NCBI GenBank assembly: GCA_024234635.1
Contig: JACKNX010000011.1
Span: forward strand, 1 to 64,000
Length of the DNA: 64,000 nucleotides
Direction: 5' to 3'
Source of the DNA: Pseudomonadales bacterium
Lineage (GTDB): Bacteria > Pseudomonadota > Gammaproteobacteria > Pseudomonadales > Azotimanducaceae
The notes beneath the pieces were generated by a model. The model was not told where the DNA came from and made no database searches. It saw only the letters and a list, made by a program, of their open reading frames with translations. Made by a program: the position numbers and the translations under genes. Of the stretch, positions 59,420 to 64,000 are shown in pieces; positions within the stretch are counted from its first letter, which is position 1, and each line of letters begins with the position of its first letter.

Positions 59420-59691
59420 CTATCCGTTCAGCCAGGTGATCTGGTTGTGGCTCACCTGACAGGCGATAGCCGCGGGCAGCTCAATCTGCCGTTCATCGGG
59501 ATCGTCGGGATAGTCGGGATGCAGATCATGCTGCTATACGAAACCACGCTCGAAACAGTTGAGGCGGCGGTTCATGTGGCAGCGGCTGGCGTGGAGTTGA
59601 TGTAGCGCCAGAGCAGTTTCAGGTTCGACTCCCGCTGGCCGGGGCTGCGCCGGACGAGGGCGCCCGGCGCATAGACAGCCGCGACGGTGGG
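59420..59691 (-). pseudogene. decayed gene remnant, frameshifted and interrupted by a stop
   Basis: On the minus strand two reading frames look coding. 59691 to 59572 reads AAVYAPGALVRRSPGQRESN and then LKLLWRYINSTPAAAT, ending in TGA. The next part, in a different frame, reads RRLNCFERGFV, a TAG at 59534-59536, then QHDLHPDYPDDPDERQIELP and AIACQVSHNQITWLNG before a TAG at 59420-59422. Codon use in these stretches resembles the neighbours. A frameshift near 59560-59600 and an internal stop would turn them into one broken C-terminal region. I do not recognise the family. Confidence 0.5.
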
Positions 59692-59767
59692 TTACCCCCG
59701 ACGATCATTGTGTCGGCACGGACGTGCTACGCTCGTGCCGATGCAACGGCTGAGCGGGTGAGCAAGC

Positions 59768-60124
59768 ATGCCTCGATTCCTGGCGGTAATGACCGGTAGT
59801 GCCGAAGCGCGCGAACGGTCCGGTTTCGACATTCTGCCTGACGCGGACAGGGAGGCCCGGGAGATGGCCGGCCGTGCAGCGTGGGGGCAGTGGATGCAGG
59901 TCAACGCGCATCGCCTGGTCGATGGCGGAGGTCCGTTGGGTGTGACCAAGCGCGTCGATCCGAATGGTGTTGCGGACGCCAGCAACAATCTCGCGGCATT
60001 TGTCCTCTTCGAGGCGGATTCGCACGAAGAGGCGGCTGCGCTGTTCATCGACCACCCGCACTTCGCCATCTTTCCCGGCGAGGCGGTGGAAGTGATGCCG
60101 ATCCTTCCGGTGCCCGGCGCATGA
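59768..60124 (+). CDS. YCII-like small protein
   Basis: 118-residue cytoplasmic protein with a ferredoxin-like pattern: MPRFLAVMTGSAEARERSGF at the start, WGQWMQVNAHRLVDGGGPLG in the middle, FVLFEADSHEEAAALFIDHP and a C-terminal AVEVMPILPV. This matches the YCII-related/DGPF group, whose members include small enzymes of unclear function. It lies after the decayed gene and 4 bp before the phosphatase gene, so the two are probably cotranscribed. No promoter was seen. Confidence 0.75.
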   Translation: MPRFLAVMTGSAEARERSGFDILPDADREAREMAGRAAWGQWMQVNAHRLVDGGGPLGVTKRVDPNGVADASNNLAAFVLFEADSHEEAAALFIDHPHFAIFPGEAVEVMPILPVPGA

Positions 60125-60128
60125 GCGG

Positions 60129-60677
60129 ATGACAACGCTCATCCTCATCCGTCACGCCCAGAGCCAGCCGAGCGCCGATGTAGCAGAGCCCGGCTGGCCG
60201 CTCAGTGACAAAGGTATAGAACAGGCGAGTGAACTCGCCGACCAGCTCGAAAACCTCGGCATCCAGCACATCTACTCGAGCCCGTTCCCGCGCGCGATAG
60301 CGACCGTGCATCCGCTGGCCACCCGACTCGGCTTTGAGCCGGTACGCCTGCCGGATCTTCGCGAGCGCAAATTGTCAGACCGCCAGTTGCCTGATTGGCA
60401 GGAGCATGTGCGTCGTTCGTGGCAGGACTTCGACTATCGGGCGCCGGGCGGTGAAACCAATCGCGAATGTCAGGCAAGGATCGCGACCTGCCTTGGCAGG
60501 CTGGCCGGTCAACATCCGGGTCAGACGATTGCCGCCTGCTCGCACGGCAATCTGATTGCCGTCTTTCTGCATACCATCGACCCGGCTTTTGGCCACGAGC
60601 AGTGGGCAGAAATGCAAAATCCCGCTGTATTCAGGTTGGCTTACAGTAGCGCCGGATGGCGGTGGCTCAATCGATAG
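60129..60677 (+). CDS. histidine phosphatase family protein
   Basis: 182-residue phosphoglycerate mutase-like phosphatase. The catalytic RHAQS motif (LILIRHAQSQPS, residues 4-15) contains the phospho-acceptor His. IYSSPFPRAIATVHPLA carries a second arginine, LRERKLSDRQLPDW carries the general-acid Glu, and ACSHGNLIAVFL the second active-site His. Substrates in this group range from sugar phosphates to alpha-ribazole phosphate, so none is assigned. It follows the YCII-like gene by 4 bp and converges on rpiA. Confidence 0.88.
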   Translation: MTTLILIRHAQSQPSADVAEPGWPLSDKGIEQASELADQLENLGIQHIYSSPFPRAIATVHPLATRLGFEPVRLPDLRERKLSDRQLPDWQEHVRRSWQDFDYRAPGGETNRECQARIATCLGRLAGQHPGQTIAACSHGNLIAVFLHTIDPAFGHEQWAEMQNPAVFRLAYSSAGWRWLNR

Positions 60678-60718
60678 CGGTTCGTGGCGCGTGTACGCCG
60701 GCGAATGTGCGGTGCCGA

Positions 60719-61387
60719 TCAGAGGCGACGCACGGTGCCATCGGCATTCCCAAGCAGCACCACGTCCGCCGGCCGCGCCGCGAAAATGCCGCACGTCACC
60801 ACGCCGGGAATATTGTTGATGCGCGCTTCCATCGTCACCGGATCCGCCAGGTCCATCCCGTGCACATCGAGGATCAGGTTGCCGTTGTCGGTGGTGATGC
60901 CCGGACGCAACTCCGGCGTGCCGCCGAGTCTGACCAGTGCCCGCGCGACGATGGACCTGGCCATGGGAATCACTTCCACCGGCAGCGGAAACCGGCCGAG
61001 TCGGTCCACCAGTTTGCTGGCATCGGCGATACACACGAATTCGCGTGAGGCGCTGGCAACAATCTTCTCTCGCGTCAGCGCGCCGCCGCCGCCCTTGATC
61101 ATCATCCGCTCTGCCGTGACCTCGTCGGCGCCATCCACGTAGACGGCGAGTTCCGGTGCGGCGGTCAGCTCCATCAGCCGCACGCCGTGATCGCGCAATC
61201 GCGCGGCAGTTGCCTCGGAGCTCGCCACGGCGGCGTCGAACTGACCCCTGATCGTGGCAAGCAGGTCGATGAAATGGTTGGCGGTGGAACCGGTGCCCAC
61301 GCCAATCACGCTGTCGTTGGCCAGGCGCGGCAGTATGTAGTCCAGTGCAGCCCGGGCCACACTGCGCTTTTGCTCGTCCTGGTTCAT
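60719..61387 (-). CDS. rpiA: ribose-5-phosphate isomerase A
   Basis: Interconverts ribose 5-phosphate and ribulose 5-phosphate. The 222-residue protein has VGVGTGSTANHFIDLLA (about 25-41), VASSEATAARLRDHGV, the catalytic DGADEVTAERMMIKGGGGAL (about 85-104, Asp and Glu) and REKIVASASREFVCIADASK. Length fits E. coli RpiA (219). It is divergent from ilvA, the arrangement found in pseudomonads. Confidence 0.96.
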   Translation of the reverse strand: MNQDEQKRSVARAALDYILPRLANDSVIGVGTGSTANHFIDLLATIRGQFDAAVASSEATAARLRDHGVRLMELTAAPELAVYVDGADEVTAERMMIKGGGGALTREKIVASASREFVCIADASKLVDRLGRFPLPVEVIPMARSIVARALVRLGGTPELRPGITTDNGNLILDVHGMDLADPVTMEARINNIPGVVTCGIFAARPADVVLLGNADGTVRRL

Positions 61388-61417
61388 ACTTTCGCCTTCC
61401 CGCTGAATCGAATGGTC

Positions 61418-62932
61418 ATGCTCGAGCGCTACGTCAAGAAGATTTTGTCGGCACGGGTCTACGACGTGGCGATGGTGACGCCGCTGGTCACCCTGCCCGG
61501 TCTGTCCGCGCGCCTGGGCGGCAAAGTGCTCGGCAAGCGCGAAGATCTGCAGCCCGTGTTCTCGTTCAAGTTGCGCGGATCATATAACAAGATGGCAGGG
61601 CTCGACGCAGCGGCGCGCGCGCGCGGCGTGATCACTGCCTCGGCGGGCAATCATGCGCAGGGGGTGGCGCTGGCCGCGCGTGAACTCGGCATCAGGGCGC
61701 ATATCGTCATGGGCCGGAACACGCCGAGCATCAAGGTGACGGCGGTACGCAATTACGGCGCCCACATCATCCTGCACGGCGACACGTACAACGATGCCGC
61801 CGATCACGCGCGCGAACTGCAGGCGAAGCAGGGGTTCACCTATGTGCATCCCTATGACGATCCGGACGTGATTGCGGGTCAGGGCACCGTGGGCAAGGAA
61901 ATCCTCGATCAGCACAACGGCCCCCTGGACGCCATTTTTGTCCCGGTGGGCGGTGGCGGGCTGGTGGCGGGTATTGCCGCCTACGTGAAATACCTGCGTC
62001 CGGACGTGAAGGTCATCGGCGTGGAAGCCGAGGGATCTGCCTGCCTGAAGGCCGCGATGTCTGCCGGGCGACGGGTGCAGTTGCCCTACGAGACGCTGGA
62101 TCTGTTCGCCGACGGCGTGTCGGTCGCGCAGGTAGGGGCGGAAACCTTCAAGGTGGCGCGCCGGTATGTGGACGAGGTCATCACGGTGAACACCGATGAA
62201 CTCTGTGCCGCCATAAAGGACATCTACGATGACCTGCGCTCCATTGCCGAGCCGGCAGGAGCACTGGGCATCGCCGGCATGAAGAAGTACCGCCAGGCCG
62301 GAGGCAGGTTTGACCAAGCCGTTGCGGTGATCAGCGGCGCCAACGTGAACTTCGATCGTCTTCGGCACATTTCGGAACGCGCTGAAGTGGGCGAGCAGCG
62401 CGAGAAGATCCTCGGCGTCACCATTCCCGAACAGCCAGGGAGTTTCCGCAAGTTCTGCCGCGCGCTCGGCAAGCGCTCGGTCACGGAGTTCAACTACCGC
62501 TATGCGGGTGACGCGGCCGCGCACATCTATGTGGGCGTGCAGGTGGCCACACCGTCAGACGGCGATGACCTGGTCGTCGAGTTGCGACGCCAGGGTTATC
62601 CGGTGCAGGACATGACGGACAACGAAACGGCCAAGCTGCACGTGCGTCACATGGTGGGCGGGCACGCCATTGGCCACAAACCGGAGCTGCTCTACCGGTT
62701 CGAATTTCCGGAGCGCCCCGGCGCGCTCGGGCGCTTCCTGGGCGGCCTTGAAGGCCGGTGGAACATCACGCTGTTCCACTACCGCAACCATGGCGCTGCC
62801 TGGGGCCGTGTACTGGCGGGTTTCGAAGGGCAGCCGAAAGACCGCAGGCAGCTCAGCCGTCAGCTCGAGGCCATCGGCTATCGGTACTGGGAGGAGACGG
62901 ACAATCCCGCCTACGAGATGTTTCTGCGCTGA
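61418..62932 (+). CDS. ilvA: threonine ammonia-lyase (biosynthetic threonine dehydratase)
   Basis: Converts threonine to 2-oxobutanoate, the first step of isoleucine synthesis. The 504 residues begin MLERYVKKILSARVYDVAMV, with the PLP lysine in VFSFKLRGSYNKM (about 46-58), ASAGNHAQGVALAA, VPVGGGGLVAGIAAYVK, and two C-terminal ACT-like regulatory domains (EQPGSFRKFCRALG and ERPGALGRFLGGLEG) as in isoleucine-inhibited biosynthetic forms. The ATG at 61418 gives the known family start; an ATG two codons upstream also fits. RidA, encoded at 7.2 kb, clears its reactive by-product. Confidence 0.96.
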   Translation: MLERYVKKILSARVYDVAMVTPLVTLPGLSARLGGKVLGKREDLQPVFSFKLRGSYNKMAGLDAAARARGVITASAGNHAQGVALAARELGIRAHIVMGRNTPSIKVTAVRNYGAHIILHGDTYNDAADHARELQAKQGFTYVHPYDDPDVIAGQGTVGKEILDQHNGPLDAIFVPVGGGGLVAGIAAYVKYLRPDVKVIGVEAEGSACLKAAMSAGRRVQLPYETLDLFADGVSVAQVGAETFKVARRYVDEVITVNTDELCAAIKDIYDDLRSIAEPAGALGIAGMKKYRQAGGRFDQAVAVISGANVNFDRLRHISERAEVGEQREKILGVTIPEQPGSFRKFCRALGKRSVTEFNYRYAGDAAAHIYVGVQVATPSDGDDLVVELRRQGYPVQDMTDNETAKLHVRHMVGGHAIGHKPELLYRFEFPERPGALGRFLGGLEGRWNITLFHYRNHGAAWGRVLAGFEGQPKDRRQLSRQLEAIGYRYWEETDNPAYEMFLR

Positions 62933-62944
62933 GCGGCGCGCGCG

Positions 62945-63502
62945 TCACACCGTAGGCGAGCCTTGCAGCGCCGGCAGCACGTAGCGGTCGAATTCGTCCT
63001 CGAACACCAGTTTGGTCGGGTCGTCGATGCGGTCGATATACAGGCGCCCGTCCAGATGGTCGAACTCGTGCTGTACAACCGTTGCTGGAAATCCCTGCAG
63101 CGTCATTTCCGCTTCGTTGCCCAGCTCATCCAGGTAACGCACGTGAACATGCTGGGGACGCGTGACAAAGCCGCGCAAACCCGGCACCGACAGGCACCCT
63201 TCCCAGTAACCGGCGGCGGCGGGATCAACAACCGATAGCACGGGATTGACGAACACGGTGAGCGGAATCCGCTCGATCTCGCCATAGCGGCTGGGACCGC
63301 CAGGCAGTTCGATGATGGCAAGGCGAAGCGATACGTCGATCTGTGGTGCCGCCAGGCCGATGCCGCCATAGTCGTGCAGCGTGTCGTACATGTCGTCGAG
63401 CAGGCGGGCGAACTCCGGTGTGTCGAGGACGGTCGGGTCCACCGCCGCGGCCGGCTGGCGCAGGTGCGGATGGCCCATGCGGATGATGCGGCGAACGGCC
63501 AT
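62945..63502 (-). CDS. def: peptide deformylase
   Basis: Removes the formyl group from nascent N-formylmethionine. The 185-residue protein has all three catalytic motifs: GIGLAAPQ (about 47-54), EGCLSVPG (about 100-107, metal Cys) and QHEFDHLDG (about 143-151, metal His). Its stop is convergent with ilvA, 12 bp apart. The upstream gene on the same strand ends 3 bp before its ATG. It is not next to fmt, so this may be a second deformylase; that cannot be judged from one window. Confidence 0.95.
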   Translation of the reverse strand: MAVRRIIRMGHPHLRQPAAAVDPTVLDTPEFARLLDDMYDTLHDYGGIGLAAPQIDVSLRLAIIELPGGPSRYGEIERIPLTVFVNPVLSVVDPAAAGYWEGCLSVPGLRGFVTRPQHVHVRYLDELGNEAEMTLQGFPATVVQHEFDHLDGRLYIDRIDDPTKLVFEDEFDRYVLPALQGSPTV

Positions 63503-63505
63503 GAC

Positions 63506-64000
63506 TCAGACTCCTATCGTTGATCGGTCCCGGGCGAACATGCGCAGCCCGTGTTCGGTGAGCACGCCGTCCAGGGGAATGTCCCAGTGTTCCCGAGGCA
63601 GGGCTTCCGCGTGTTCCTGGCAGGCATGCGCCACGCCAATCAGGTGAGGCCGCAGGCCGGGTGACAAGCCGGCCAACGTCTGATCGTAGTAGCCGCCACC
63701 CATGCCCAGACGCGTTCCGTGTGCATCAAAAGCGACCAGTGGCATGAGCAGTACATCGATGCGCAGAAGCGACAGGAATGCGGCGTTCAGCGGCGGTACC
63801 AGGATACCGTAGCGCCCGGCAATCAGCGGCCGGCCATCATCTTCGAAGAACTCAAGTCGTTTGCCCAGGCGCGGTATGACAGGCAGACCCACACACTTGC
63901 CGCCGGCCCGAAGTGCAGCAAACGCCGGTTGCAGGTCGAGCTCGCCGTCCGCTGCCGCGTAACCCGCGAAGGTGGCGCCGTGCAGCCACAGCCGCGATCT
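63506..64000 (-). CDS. 5-formyltetrahydrofolate cyclo-ligase, partial (N-terminus beyond window)
   Basis: ATP-dependent enzyme that turns 5-formyltetrahydrofolate into 5,10-methenyltetrahydrofolate. The 164 residues visible are the C-terminal part, from RSRLWLHGATFAGYAAADGE through KCVGLPVIPRLGKRLEFF to the diagnostic RLGMGGGYYDQTLAGL, and GVAHACQEHAEALPREHWDI near the end. The family is about 190-200 residues long, so only a short N-terminal part is missing at the right edge. It precedes def on the same strand, spaced by 3 bp. Confidence 0.9.
   Translation of the reverse strand, partial: RSRLWLHGATFAGYAAADGELDLQPAFAALRAGGKCVGLPVIPRLGKRLEFFEDDGRPLIAGRYGILVPPLNAAFLSLLRIDVLLMPLVAFDAHGTRLGMGGGYYDQTLAGLSPGLRPHLIGVAHACQEHAEALPREHWDIPLDGVLTEHGLRMFARDRSTIGV

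Noticed and set aside
59612..59645. GTTCGACTCCC, resembling a tRNA T-loop
   Set aside because: The flanking bases do not form a five-pair T stem, and no anticodon or acceptor arm lies upstream. It falls inside the decayed coding fragment.
1..64000. Mobile elements, phage genes, CRISPR arrays and defence systems
   Set aside because: No transposase, integrase, restriction, toxin-antitoxin or Cas-like protein was recognised, and there are no regularly spaced repeats. The only repeats are the intergenic palindromes.

Overview
This window is about 64 kb of high-GC (roughly 62-64 % by eye) chromosomal DNA. It carries almost only core genes, packed tightly with many 1-4 bp start/stop overlaps. Gene content and order match the oriC-proximal part of pseudomonad-like Gammaproteobacteria: ubiA, recG-ridA-spoT-rpoZ-gmk, rph-pyrE, argB-algC-coaBC, rpmBG-mutM, coaD-rsmD, ftsYEX-rpoH, hemW-rdgB-metWX-yggT-proC-yggS, pilTU, gshB-tonB3-algH-ruvX, pilGHIJ-chpAC, and ilvA-rpiA. 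I therefore read it as a non-enteric gammaproteobacterium with type IV pili, but I cannot name the genus. I see no phage, insertion sequence, CRISPR array, rRNA or tRNA.

Layout. 1-5.1 kb: the end of a TRAP transporter (dctQM) coupled to ubiA, then rubredoxin, a dicarboxylate/amino-acid symporter and an HDOD regulator. 5.1-11.7 kb (minus strand): recG, ridA, spoT, rpoZ, gmk, yicC. 11.9-14.5 kb: rph-pyrE and a secreted DUF4124-like protein, converging on slmA. 14.7-19.5 kb (minus): coaBC, algC, argB. 19.6-22.1 kb: radC, rpmB-rpmG, mutM and a small secreted protein. 22.2-27.4 kb: coaD and rsmD (minus), then ftsY, ftsE, ftsX and rpoH (plus). 27.4-34.7 kb: a DUF423 protein and trmB, then a long minus-strand cluster hemW-rdgB-DUF4426-metW-metX-yggT-proC-yggS. 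34.9-49.8 kb: the twitching-motility block pilT, pilU, (ruvX, algH, tonB3, gshB), pilG, pilH, pilI, pilJ, chpA, chpC. 49.8-52.6 kb (minus): rsmE, metF, metK. 52.7-59.4 kb: tkt, pgk, fba, an alpha/beta hydrolase and a FAD-linked 2-hydroxyacid dehydrogenase. 59.4-64 kb: a decayed gene, a YCII-like protein, a histidine phosphatase, rpiA, ilvA, def and the C-terminal part of 5-formyltetrahydrofolate cyclo-ligase, which runs off the window.

The parts work together mainly as stringent response and nucleotide supply (spoT, rpoZ, gmk, pyrE, rph), cell division and membrane targeting (ftsYEX), heat shock (rpoH), methionine/SAM metabolism (metX, metW, metF, metK) and surface motility (Pil-Chp).

I found no clearly new multi-gene system. 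The most distinctive observations are: a perfect CIRCE operator in front of rpoH, which would put sigma-32 under HrcA; a PilJ chemoreceptor without its large periplasmic sensor domain; a palindromic interspersed repeat found at two or three intergenic sites; an rsmD gene that appears to start at CTG with a good Shine-Dalgarno; an intrinsic terminator embedded in the 3' end of the opposing gene slmA; and a frameshifted gene remnant near 59.5 kb.
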